Shown one piece after another: positions 50,119-61,235 of a stretch of DNA of 64,000 nt. The translations under genes and the position numbers were made by a program. Source of the stretch: Leucaena leucocephala (lineage: Eukaryota; Streptophyta; Magnoliopsida; Fabales; Fabaceae); the NCBI GenBank assembly GCA_037074615.1, contig CM073546.1:10347501-10411500 (forward strand), in the 5' to 3' direction. The notes under the pieces were generated by a model, which saw only the letters and a list, made by a program, of their open reading frames with translations, did no database searches and was not told where the DNA came from. Position 1 is the first letter of the stretch, and every line of letters starts with the position of its first letter.

Positions 50119-50466
50119 ATGGTGAACCATAGGGAAACTCTTGCAAAATTTCCATTCAACCAAGAAAGAAGCAACCAAAGTGAAGTAACAAGCAAGGTAA
50201 TCATCTCCCTTGATCTTGAGCTTTGTTCTAGCAAGTTAGCTCATGGTTTTAAGGGGTTTTCATGCTATATTTACCTTATTGTTGCTGCTGGAAGTGCTTC
50301 TCATATGTGTTTAAAATATGAGTTTTATGTTATGGATAGTTTAGACAAGCTTAAACAAGCTAGAATCAAGTGGTATAAGCTTGTGAATTCAAGTATGTTT
50401 GGATTTAGGCTTTTGTGTTCTTGCTGGTACTGTATGTGGTACTGTTCATATGATGGAATTTCATGA
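50119..50466 (+). other. Small open frame in the LTR leader (115 codons)
   Basis: It begins at the first ATG after the TATA box (MVNHRETLAKF) and ends YDGIS. Its second half, KYEFYVMDSLDKLKQAR followed by IKWYKL, is also readable in the LTR copies at 7871-8107 (minus), 12720-12890 and 28050-28190; the copy at 58190 has two stops. The N-terminal half is broken in the copies at 12573 and 27889. I recognise no family. It may simply reflect shared ancestry of LTR DNA. Confidence 0.3.
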
Positions 50467-53400
50467 TTTTGATGCTTCCAATGAGTTTAAAATGGAAAGT
50501 TGTGTGGGTATAAAGTAGGAGAACAAGTATTGGAAGCATTGGAATCAAAATGAGAATTTTTGGAAAACAAGAGCATGCATTTCGGTTTATCACTGTAGCA
50601 ATTGGTATGTTTTGATTTTGGAAATTCTGATTTCATATTTGGATTCTACATGAAAAATTATGTGGAAATGAACCATGAGAATTTATTTTGGAAAGGTGGA
50701 AGTAGGAAACATAAATTAGAGAAAGAAAGGGAGCTAGTGAAAACCTAGTCTTGGATTTGGTTTCAAGTTGAGTTGTAACTTGATATTATGTTGTAATGGC
50801 TAGTTTTTGACATTTGTGAAGGAAGGAAAGCACTTCAAGAAGGTCTTGACCAAGATAGCTAAGAGGTAGCAAGGATACCTAACTATAACTCATGTTTGTT
50901 TAATTGTTTTGCTTGCTTGTTGATTATAGTGTTTGGTTGAGCTTGAGCTTATGTCATCATGTTATGATGAAGTATGAATGATTCCAACTCCTTGCAAGTT
51001 ATGTCATGACAATATGCATGTTAGATTTTGCTTATGTACCATTATGAAGTAGCTCCCATCACATTATAACATGTTAAGCATACAATTATTCATGCATGAT
51101 ATTATAGTTTGTGTAACTTGCTATTGGGATTTCCATGAAATCTCATTCCTTCCACATGCATAACTATGTTTTAGGTGCTGGATCCTCTCAAGGGAAGAGA
51201 GTAATTGTTTATGATTAAGTTTGTATAACAAGTTATATGACTTACATGACAATATGGGATGATATGTTAGTGTGTATGGTGTATGTTTCTCTAACCCTGT
51301 TTTGAGGCCGTGGTGATGTGATGCTGATTTTGATATGTAAACCAACGAGTTTTAGTCTTAAATTTGGTGTGAGGTTATCTAAGATACATATCTTTAAATG
51401 GAAACCAAGAACGCCTTAACTGGATAAGTATCCGAATTGTTATGATTTTCCAAAGTTTGAAGTAAGATCTGGAATTGAGATAAAACGAGTGCTGAGAGGC
51501 AGTGACGTTCATGCGATGATTTCATATATCAAATGAACGAATTTTTCTATGAAATTTGATGATATTAAAGAGGACGTCTAGATCTTTAATTCAATATGTA
51601 ACACGTTTCATTTGGACAAGTAACCAAAGAGAAACAAATTTTTAAAGTTAAAGCAAAGAAACTGGAACTTCCAGATTTTACATAATGAACAGTGATTTTC
51701 AACGATTAAACTGATTTCATTGGGACAAGAAAACCTCAGTTTCATATTTTTCCCTCAAAGATATGTGAAATATATTTCATTAGAAATTGGAACCATATTA
51801 TTTTGATTTTTGTACAATTAATTATGAATTTTCAAAGTAGAGTACATGTTCTGGAATTATCAAATCAACAGTAACAGTGAACAGTACCCAAAAGCAAATC
51901 TTTTTGGAAATGGATATTTTCAAAGCAAATGATCATGTAATTGGTTCCAATCACTTCTAATGGAGTATAATTGAGGTTAAAAGTAAGGATGTGACAATGA
52001 CCATCCTTGGATAATTCATGATCTTATCCTAAATATCCCTGGTCGGTCATCTATGCGAGAGTAGAGATGAAATAAGACCAGTATGACTTTGAAGATGTAT
52101 AGAGATATAAATCAAAGTCATAGGCACATGTAAGAGTACATGGTGTTAGACCGACCCGCTTTGAGAGAGCTACATGGGTTACGTCATAAGCTTCTTTCAT
52201 ATACAAACCATGTCACTATGCCCTTTGACCTGAGATCATCATGGATTCCTACATGACAAACGCTCAGCTTTGACCTAGTCAAAAGTCACTTTTGAACTAG
52301 TGATCATAAAGACTATGTTTGGGCTTAGTGATTTTTCATGCGGAGGAATATGAATGGTCAAGATGAAATTTGTCCCTCATATTCATAGAGAGATATTACT
52401 GGGCTCCTCGATGAGTGAGTATGAGAAATATATAGCCATACCGTAATGGAAAGGTAGTTCCATTTCTATAGTCAGACTACTCAGGGATCGAGCAAGTAAC
52501 GGTCAGGAATAGGAGGATGACATTATCCATGCCTCATCCATGACCAAAATATCACGTGTTAGAAGAGACATGATATGGTTGTATAACAGGTTACATCGTT
52601 TAACGATCCTCATATGATTTGGGTAGTCATCGTGTCTTGCTAGAGATCGCTTGCGACTTGTGGGCCAGTATAGTAAATGACCCACTGCCAACTTCATATG
52701 GGCCTACAGGGTCGCACATAAAATAGCCCAACACGATGTATGATGTCTAGATTCATTGAATCTAAGACATATCCAGATTCAATGAATGGTCCAGGGTAGA
52801 TGTATATATTTTTTTATATTTATATTCGTATATATATAAATTCATATATATATTATATATAAGAGATATATGAGATTTAATTTATAATGATGAATTAAAT
52901 CTCTATCACGTTTGAATTTGAAATTTAAAGTGATAGGATATCTCATATAAGAGATATTTATAAGATTTAATTTATAAGGATAAATTAAATCTCTATCACG
53001 TTTGAATTTGAAATTCAAATTGATATGATATCTCAAATTTGATTTATGAGAATAAATCAAATATAGTTCAGTCTTATCTTTATTTTGAGTTAAATAAATA
53101 GGTCAATTAAATATGTGGGACGGATTTAATATAAATATTATTTATTTAATTAGTTTCTTATCAAATTATACAATATATGATATTGTAGTAATTTTGGAAT
53201 TAATATAAGATTAACTCCAAAATCCAATTCGGTAGAGAAAAACGCATAGCATCCTATATATCTGATTTTAGGAGCTACGTTTTAAAACATAGAGAACACA
53301 GAAAGGCTAAACGGGAATTTGCAAAATGTTTGCAGATAAGAAACTGCCGAAATAGAGATGGAGAGGACAAATTCTTGAGAAATCCTGGAGGGACAGGAGA

Positions 53401-53620
53401 CGCTAGCACGTCTTTTATGGTTAGAACACTGTTCGTGTGGATACCAGTAGAGGAAGCCGACCTGAGTCATCGACTTCTTGCGATCAGAAAGGGAGCATGA
53501 GTCGCAGAGAGAAGCTGTGAACGTCGTGACCAAAAGCTGTGGAAGTCGCTGAGGAACATATACGGTAGATCCAGGCAAGGAATGAAAAAAAATTTAAGTT
53601 AATTTCTGCTGTGTGTCTTC

Positions 53621-54314
53621 TAAGGCTGAGTAATAGGCGGGCTGGCCTGGCCCGATGGTCAACCCGTGTCCCACCCATTTATTTTTTTATAGGCACAGGC
53701 TAGCCCATGCCAGTGCCTCAGCCCGTTTAAGCCCGTATTAAACGGACTGAGCTGAACCCGTTTGGGTTCTAATGGGCATGGGCAGCCCATTTATAAAAAA
53801 TAAAAATATTTTTTTATTTAAACTCATTTAAAGTTTTAATAATAATGAAAATAAAATAACAATATTACACACATGATATGATTGTTCATCCTAAAATTAA
53901 AAAATGAAATATCATAATAATAGCTACAAATTTATAATATAATCTTAACAATATAATATAATCATTTATAATCTTAATTATTCAATTGGATTATGATTAT
54001 ACATAATCTACATTATATTTACTTGTGATGGTTGTAGATATAATTACCCATACCTCTACAAAATAAATTTAAAAAAGTATATTAGTATGTAATAAAAATA
54101 AATTTAAATAAATATAATATAATAATTAATAAAAAAAATATATGGGCGGGCTGCGGGCTGCCCAATGGTCAGCCCGTAACCCACCCATATAATTTACTGT
54201 TTGAGCCTGTTTAAGCCCGCCCATTACGAGCCTATTTTGGGCGGGCTTAAACGGGCTCAAATAGTACCGGGTTGCGGGTGGGCCCACGGGCTCCGGGCTA
54301 CTTGCTCTCCCCTA
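53621..54314. mobile_element. hAT-type non-autonomous DNA transposon (694 bp)
   Basis: The insertion is flanked by the 8-bp duplication GTGTCTTC (53613-53620 and 54315-54322), the size typical of hAT elements. Its ends are imperfect inverted repeats: TAAGGCTGAGTAA on the left and TAGGGGAGAGCAA (reverse complement of the right end). Both subterminal regions are GC-rich and full of AGCCCG/CGGGCT repeats, common in plant hAT miniature elements. The middle 330 bp is AT-rich and non-coding, so it would need a transposase supplied elsewhere. Confidence 0.88.
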
Positions 54315-54353
54315 GTGTCTTCCAATTCCTTACAGGTTCAAGTATGGGAGAAT

Positions 54354-55835
54354 TGATAAGACAGATTTTGTATATGGTTTCTGTGATATTTTTAAGAGTT
54401 TTATAAAAACTTTACCACTGATTTTTTGCCTTAAATTGTACTTTTATGGTAATATATGATTGTACGTGGCAATGTGCTAATTAAAGGGTAAAGTGGTAAA
54501 TTAACTCTTCCAAAGTTCATATATTATGTTATTTACTTATTTGGACTTTTATAGTGAGCTTTTATGCTAGATTTCATGTATTTTGGAAGAGAACAAGGAC
54601 TAGGAAAGAAATCACAAGTTAATAAAAGTAAAACCATGCTCTTGCGCCTTTTAGTCGCAACCAAAGAGTCCGCCGGTCGTGACCTTGATTCTTCTGGAAG
54701 TCTCTCTGTATTTACAGGTCATGACCAAAACATGGATCTGGTCGTGACTAAAATGCGAAATCGCTAAAACTACGTGTTTTGAATTAGCTCATGCATAAAT
54801 AAAAGGAGATGAGGGCTGCCATCAAGGGGATGCTAGTTTTTGGCTTGATTATACTAAGAAGTAGTATTCGAGCGCTATCTAATCACCTTCTCCACATCTT
54901 CCATCGTTCCACATCGCTCCATAGACTTCTCCATATCTCTACACCATTAATCTATCATCTTCTCATCGTTTCTTCATGGCATCACATCTGAATAGCGATT
55001 ATAGTACAACAGGAGTCATGATAGCCTAAATTTTTAGTCTCTTGGTGATGGATATGATATCTTAAGCTGATAGACTAAAATTGGGAGCTTCTACTGTTCT
55101 AATTTGTATCTTCTCATGTTATGATTACTGCTAGATCTAGGGTTTTTATTTTATGAGCAAGTTTTGAATATCAAATGATCATTCTCAGATTAAATTTTGT
55201 AATTAAATTTAGATGATTTGAACGTTTTCTTTTTAATAGAATATTTCAATTTCAATTTTAAGAGAGTTAGGTTATTATCAGCGATCGTTGTTATTTAATT
55301 CAATTGCTTGAAATCTAGAGTTTTCAATCGATGACTATTCGAGAGCATTTTCATTATCTAATTCAACTTAGACGCTAAGTGGTTTCTCATAGTTTGCTAA
55401 TAGTTCTTAAACCAGCTTTGATCAAAGGGGTTTAAGGAAAGTTATGGTTCTTGACACAATCGATCGATTAGGGTTTTCTTTAAAACTTAGTGATTTCAAA
55501 ACTCTAATTTTAACGTGAGAGCAAGGATAGATATGTTTTCATCATTAAGAGTATTTCATAACATATTTCTCAAATAAACTAACTCATTTTCATCTTAATA
55601 AAAAATTCAAAAATATTTACTTTTCTGCACCCTACTTTTATTGCATAAATCACTAAAATCCCAAAAACCATTTTATCCCTGCTTAGGTTTTTCACTAATT
55701 TTGATATCTAATATGCTAGGTTTCCAAATAAAAGGCTCATTGAGAAGAACGATAGGGTTGTGCCTTATACTATATTATATTGGGTGCAATTAACTTTATT
55801 TTGATAAATCAGACCACGACAATCTGCCCTTATCA
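54354..55835 (+). repeat. LTR of the Athila/Tat-like element
   Basis: The 1,482-bp LTR begins TGATAAG and ends CTTATCA, a perfect 7-bp inverted terminus. It follows directly on the polypurine-like AAGTATGGGAGAAT, so it is the 3' LTR of the element whose internal part is at 38900-40743. It carries four GTCRTGAC-type motifs at 54651-54748. The last 380 bp recur at 59911-60293. Confidence 0.75.
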
Positions 55836-56630
55836 CTTTTGTATCAAAATTCTTGACGTGCCAAAAAGTAAAGTTTGAACATCAAATGCTAGCAAGAAAA
55901 TTGTAACCTTTAGATATCCCTTAGTGGAAATGTGATAATATTGCCATGGATTTTGTAGATAGACTGCCCATGACTCTAATTAAGCATGATGCAGTATGGG
56001 TAGTAATTGATCGATTGACAAAGTCAGCTCATTTTCTAGCAATAAATAAGAGAGATTCTCTGGAAAAGCTGGTGAGATTGTATATAAAAGAGATTGTTAG
56101 ATACAAGGTATCCCAAGTAGTATCGTACCTAACTGAGACCCTAGATTTACATTACTCTTAGGTTTAGCATATCTTATCATCCTTAAATGTTAGAAGAAAA
56201 CCATTGGAGTTTGAAAAAGGGGAACATGTGTTTCTTAATTTGACTCCAACCACAGGAGTCGGATGATCAATCAAGGTGAAGAAATTGTATCCCAGATACA
56301 TAGGACTATTTTAGATTCTCTCAAAGATAGGGTCGGTAGCTTATAAGTAAGCTCTTCCCCCAAATCTTAGTTAGATACATGATGTATTTCATGTTTCCCA
56401 ATTGAAGAAATATGTTCCAGACTCATCACATGTGATTGAACAATAAGATATCACGTTGCGAGATGACCTGACCTATGAAGTTGGACCAGTATGAATTATT
56501 GATCGAAACGTTAAGCAGCTACGAAAAAAATAAATTTCGTTAGTCAAAGTGGTCTGGAAAGGATTAACTAAGAATGAAGGTACATGGGAAGCAAAGGAAA
56601 AAATGAAGGAGATATATCCTTAGTTATTTC
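55836..56630 (+). pseudogene. Chromovirus integrase and chromodomain remnant
   Basis: The sequence starts inside the integrase zinc finger (FVSKFLTCQKVKFEHQ; the family has Cys where Phe is seen). It continues into the core start (NIAMDFVDRLP, DAVWVVIDRLTKSAHFLAI, with the first catalytic Asp) and then loses the rest of the core near 56160-56190. It rejoins at VRRKPLEFEKGEHVF, the GPY/F region, HDVFHVSQLKKYV and a chromodomain tail (VVWKGLTKNEGTWE). At least six stops interrupt it. It lies directly against the end of the Athila/Tat-like LTR, so the element is 5'-truncated at this junction. Confidence 0.85.
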
Positions 56631-56663
56631 CTTAGTATGTATATATTGTAAATTTTGAGGATG

Positions 56664-56688
56664 AAGTTTATTTTAAGGGGGAGAGAAA
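56664..56688 (+). other. Polypurine tract of the second chromovirus
   Basis: TTTTAAGGGGGAGAGAAA lies directly before the LTR start at 56689, identical in form to that at 48763. Confidence 0.8.
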
Positions 56689-59600
56689 TGTTATATCCCC
56701 AATTTTCTTATCTGATATATATGTACAGTTTGTATGTAATATACATGATATTATTTAAGGAAAATGTTGTAATTTACAGAAGGAAAGGAATTAAATTGTA
56801 AATAATAGAAAGTTCAAGGACTTAAGTAAAATTTAGAAAAGTTTGTGAGCCAAAATACAAGGTAGACTTAAAAGTTGGGCCAATAAGTGTACTTTCAAAA
56901 AGTTTGAGGACCTTAAAGTAATTTAGCAAAAGTTCAAATCAAAAAATCATAATTATGATAAAGTTGAGCCGAAGAAAGCCCAAAAGTGCCCAAAATAAGT
57001 TCAATCCCAAATTTTACTGGTAAATAGAGAAAATTATTCTGATCAGTTTAACGTAACACAGAATTTTGATTTGAGGTCACAATAAATTGATATAAATTTC
57101 TGAAGATGGGGAAAAGTAGTACAGTATTTCTTGGATCTCAGAATCAGATGAAATCATATAGTATATTCTTATAATTAATATGATAATTTATAAAACTAAT
57201 AGAACTCAAAAAGGAGTTGTATAGAATTTTTAATGGAATTTACAGTAAAATTTTATACCTGATAAATGCTTTCAGAAGAGGTTTCTTGGAATTAAGCCAT
57301 GAAGGTATTGGACCTATACAGAGCCCTAAAATGGAATCCCAAAGGCCCAATAAAACATTTGAACAATTATGTGGGCTAGTGTCCATAGGAACCAAGAAAA
57401 AGTGCGAAATTACAAAAATATCCTTGTGTTGTAATAATGAACAAGATATGGATGAAGGGCATTTTGGTAATTTTAAATAGGTCAAAAAGTCCAGCCAAGT
57501 ATAGGGGTGATTCATTAGAGTTAGTATATGCCCTGATATGCACTAAAGGGGTATGAAATGGCAATTATGCCCTTAGGGTAATATAGTGCAAGATAGAGAA
57601 CCAAGGGTACTTCGATCATTTTCCAAGGGATAGAAAGCCGATAAATACTCAGTCTAACAAAGTCAATGGTAGAAAAAATCTAGAATCTAGTTTTAGTGAC
57701 AGAATACATATTTTAGAATATTATAAAAGTTAGAAACATAAACAGTATAGGGAACATAAACATAAAAAGTTAGGAACATAATGTGAAACTGACCTGATCA
57801 GTACCGGACTGGACTAAAATTTTTCCTGTCAGTATTCGCTATTTCTTGAGCCAAACACAGCCCTATATGATGCCATGGATGATGTCATTATAAGGCTTCT
57901 AGGGCAAGGTTGATGGAAGGTGAATTATGCACCATTAGATCAAATAGTAACTAAAGTATTCTTGGCCTTCTATTTCCACCAACTATTTCTATAAATACCA
58001 CCATATTCAGACCTGTTTGGCATCTTAGAAACCTTAGGGAAACTCTACAAAAATTTACTTTGGAGCAAGAGAGAAGCATACGCCTTGGAGCAACAAGAAA
58101 TGTAACTAGTTCCTCTAATCTTGGACTTTATTCTAGGAAGTTTGCTCTTAGTTTTAAGAGATTTTTATGGCATTTTTCCCTTGATGTTGCTTCTGGACAT
58201 GCTGTCCATATGTGATGGAAATATGAGTTTTATGTTATGGATAGTTTTAACAAGCTTAAACAAGCTAGAATCAAGTGGTATTAGCTTGAAAATTCAAGTA
58301 TACATGTAATTAGAGTTTCGTGTTCTTGGCCGCCACTATAGGAATTACTATTTATATGTCAGAATTTCATGATTTTGATGCTTCCAATGAGTTTAAAATA
58401 GAAATTGTGTGGGGATAAGGTAGAGAAACAAGTAGTGGAAGATTGGAATCAAACTGAGAATTTTTAGAAAATAAGAGGAGGCATTTTGATTCTGTACAAT
58501 AGCCAAGGAAGTAGTTTGATTTTGAAAATTATTATTTCATATTTTGATTCTACATGAAAAATTATCTAAATATGGACCATGAGAATTTATTTTAGAAAGA
58601 TGGAAGTATAATACATAAAGTGCCTGTTGGGTACCATGGTTACAAAATCAATTTTAGACAAAACCTCGGTTTGGGAAAATTTCACACAAATAGTCTTAAA
58701 ATTGGAAAAGAATGGAAGCTAGTAAGAACCTAGTCTTAGAATTGTTTTGAAGTTGAGTTGTAACTTGATGTTAATTTATAATGGCTAGGTTTTGACATTT
58801 GTGTGGGAAGAAGGCCATCTCAAGAAGAGTTTGTCAAGGATAACCTAAGAGGTAGCAAGAATACCTAACTATAATCTTATGTTTGTTTGACTTTATGCTT
58901 GCTTGTTAGTTATGATGTTTAGTTGAGCTTATGATGATGATGATGAAGTATGAATAATTTCAACTCCTTGCAACTAATGTAATGATAATATGCATTTTAG
59001 AGTTTGCTTATGTATGATTATGAAGTAGCTCCCATCTCATGATAACATGTTAGGCATTTAATCAATCAAGGATAATATTATAGTTTGTATGACTTGCTAT
59101 TGAGATTTTCATGAAATCTCATTCTTTCCATATACATAACCATGATATAGGTGCTGGATAATCTTGCAAAGGAAAGAGGGTAAATTTGGTTGAATGATTT
59201 TGCATGATAAGTTAAATTTACTACTTGACATCATGGGATGACCATATGGGATACATAGTACAATATAATGTGTTTGTATTATGAGGCTGACACATTATGA
59301 CGATAGTTTCTATAACTTAACCAACAATTTGTGATGTGAAATTTGATATGGAAGTAGGTAAGATACAGAGCTTTAAATAGACACCAAGAATACATCAATT
59401 GGTTAAGTTTTCAGTTTACTATGATTAAGTTCAAATTTCAAATAGTAAATGAATGAATTTTTACACAAAATTTTATGGAATTAAAGATCACATATGGATC
59501 CTTAAATCAATAGGTAATACGTTTCATTTGGATTAGTAAAAAAGGAGAAATATATTTTTGAAATTAAGGCAAAGAAATTGAAACTTCCAAATTTTACCAA

Positions 59601-59910
59601 ATGAACAGTATTTTTCAATGAATAAACTCATTTCATGTGGACAATGAAACCTCAGTTTTGTATTTGTACTTCAAAGTTCAACAAAATAGCTTTCATTAGA
59701 AATTAGAACCACTCCATTTTGATTTTTCCATATGTAATTATGAATTTTCAAAGTTAGGTATGTAATCTAGATTACCAAAGGAACAATACCAATTAACAGT
59801 ACCCGAGAAATATTTTCTTAAAAATTCATGTTCCTAAGTTAAAGAGGTATTTAATTAGTTCAAGTTACTTCCAATTGATTATAATTGAGTTTGAAAATAA
59901 GGATATGATA
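56689..59910 (+). repeat. 3' LTR of the second Tekay-like chromovirus (3,222 bp)
   Basis: It starts TGTTATATCCCC and ends AAGGATATGATA, a decayed form of the family end GATGTGACA. It contains a TATA box at 57989-57997, an open U3 frame at 57217-57480 and the stem-loop at 59102-59120. It is more diverged from the 48785 LTR than the 26589 solo LTR is. Confidence 0.82.
57989..57997 (+). promoter_or_regulatory. TATA box of the second chromovirus LTR
   Basis: CTATAAATA followed by a CCA-variant of the CCCCCTATTCAG phrase. Confidence 0.5.
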
Positions 59911-60293
59911 ATATTACACTGGACTCAATCGATTATTGAGGTTTTATTCAAGACTTAGTGATTACAAATCTCCCATATCAAATTAAGAGCAAGGATAGTT
60001 ATGTTTTCATCATCAATAATCTTTCTTAACATATTTCTTTCACAATACAACTTATTTTCCTCTTAACCAAAAATACACAAATATTTACTTTATTGCACCC
60101 TTATTTTATAGCATCAATGCTCAATCAAACCCAAAACCCATATTTTTACTCAGTTTTTCAATGGCTTTACCCACCAATTTGCTAGGATTCTAATAAAAAA
60201 GGCTCATTGAGAAGAAGGATAGGGTTGTGCCTTATACTACATTATTGGGTGCAATTATTATTTTGATAGATTGGATGACACAATTTGAGCTCA
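59911..60293 (+). repeat. 3' end fragment of an Athila/Tat-like LTR
   Basis: About 380 bp match 55440-55835, including the phrase AGGGTTGTGCCTTATACTA. The terminal CTTATCA is changed to GCTCATCA. It directly follows the chromovirus LTR and directly precedes the antisense ORF remnant. Confidence 0.7.
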
Positions 60294-60692
60294 TCACTTT
60301 CCCTTCTTGGCATCATATGTCAGCTCAATCTTTATCTTGTTCAACTGTGCCATCCTAAATGTACAGATCTCTTCCTTCTTCCTTCCCTTTAGGTGATGAA
60401 TGTTAAAGTGTTTGGGGATGAAGGAGACAAGATGGGGGTAGGGCATCAGTGTAGTCCTTGTCATCTTCATGCAGAAATCCCTCATCTAGCTGTATATAAA
60501 GCTCCAAGGTTGAGCTTTTCTCCACTGATAATCCTTGGGAGAGTGATGTAGTCATACTTGTTTATGTAGCTAAAGCTCGAGGACTTTACAATCATGAATT
60601 GTGAGTAGATGTAATGGATGATATGGTAATGATCGAACATCTGACTCGGGGTGAAGGTAAGGGATACCGGATAAGGCTTGTTGGTTTGAAGT
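60294..60692 (-). pseudogene. Extra ORF remnant on the minus strand (plant transposon protein-like)
   Basis: On the minus strand the frame reads MFDHYHIIHYIYSQFM, SSSFSYINKYDYITLPRII and SGEKLNLGALYTAR, then a stop. After a one-base shift it continues MRDFCMKMTRTTLM to IELTYDAKKGK, stopping near 60294. The first part aligns with DYHRIIQYIYSHSM and SGSFTYMTQEDYALLAIIIGE of the ORF at 5450, so the two share ancestry. It lies antisense to the adjoining LTR fragment. Some Tat-lineage elements are known to carry extra ORFs, partly in antisense; whether this is one, or a separate insertion, is not decided by the sequence. Confidence 0.55.
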
Positions 60693-61235
60693 AGGATTTC
60701 ATTTTGATAATTGTTGTTCTAATTATCAAACAAAACTAAGCTAACTAATAGTAAAGTGGAGGCTAACCTATATCGATTTACAAGGAGCCTAGATGGATGC
60801 TAAGGTACCTAATTAATCTAATGAGCCTAAAATTAACAAGTTAAAGAGATGGTGTTTGATAAGATTTTTATTTAACTACTCAAAGTAAATCCTATGCTAT
60901 TGTTTATGCTTTTAAGTGTTTATGATAATGAGATGAATGAATGACAAGTATGTTCCCTTGGAGATTACCTTACCTTCATTATCCATAGAATATGAGAAGT
61001 TAATCAGCTAAATTAGAATATGTTAGCAAATAACTTGCTAGTTAAATCTCAATCAAAACTACAACTCGCAGACATTAAAAGAGATTATGAATCATTCAAC
61101 TTAGAGATAGAAGAAAATGAATTAACATATACAACTGTACTCTATGTATGATTACTCTAATTAACTACAGCCATGTTCAACTTAGTCTAAGGATGAAAAT
61201 CAATCAAAGCATCATTAATGCATAAATAAGAAATT
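60693..61235. other. AT-rich stretch, no gene seen
   Basis: No recognisable domain on either strand. On the minus strand it lies upstream of the ORF remnant and could be its lost N-terminal part or leader. Confidence 0.4.

Larger units (their letters stand above)
47795..51996 (+). mobile_element. Deleted Tekay/Del-like chromovirus nested in the copia LTR
   Basis: The element is flanked by ATGAC (47790-47794 and 51997-52001). It starts with the first 112 bp of its LTR (47795-47906), jumps directly into the C-terminal half of integrase, and ends with polypurine tract and complete 3' LTR. Primer site, gag, protease, RT, RNase H and most of the integrase core are missing. The 112-bp LTR start and the 3' LTR differ at two sites. 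Chromovirus affiliation comes from the integrase tail and chromodomain text. Confidence 0.9.
48785..51996 (+). repeat. Complete Tekay-like 3' LTR (3,212 bp)
   Basis: It runs from TGTCATATCCCC to AAGGATGTGACA. It holds a U3 open frame (49385-49621), a TATA box (50083-50091), a leader with the motif GGGAAACTCTTGCAAAAT, a donor-like CAAGGTAATC near 50194, the leader frame 50119-50466, and the stem-loop at 51126-51144. Its length fits the Tekay/Del lineage, known for long LTRs. I used it as the reference for the truncated copies elsewhere in the window. Confidence 0.9.
40744..54334 (+). mobile_element. Full-length Angela-like Ty1/copia retrotransposon with nested insertions
   Basis: The element is bounded by the target duplication GGTTC (40739-40743 and 54335-54339). 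Order: 5' LTR, tRNA-Met primer site, 1.2-kb leader, decayed gag and pol, polypurine tract, 3' LTR. The 3' LTR is split by a chromovirus derivative (47795-51996) and a hAT-type element (53621-54314). The first 105 bp of the two LTRs differ at 6 sites without indels, so the insertion is not recent. The assignment to the Angela/TAR lineage rests on the TGTTGGAAAT start, the LTR size and the pol text; I am confident of Ty1/copia and less so of the lineage. Confidence 0.9.
47690..54334 (+). repeat. 3' LTR of the copia element, split by two insertions
   Basis: The LTR pieces are 47690-47794, 52002-53620 and 54323-54334, together about 1,736 bp. It contains two 91-bp-type units (52870-53040), against three in the 5' LTR. 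It ends CCTTACA and is followed by the second GGTTC target copy. Confidence 0.9.
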
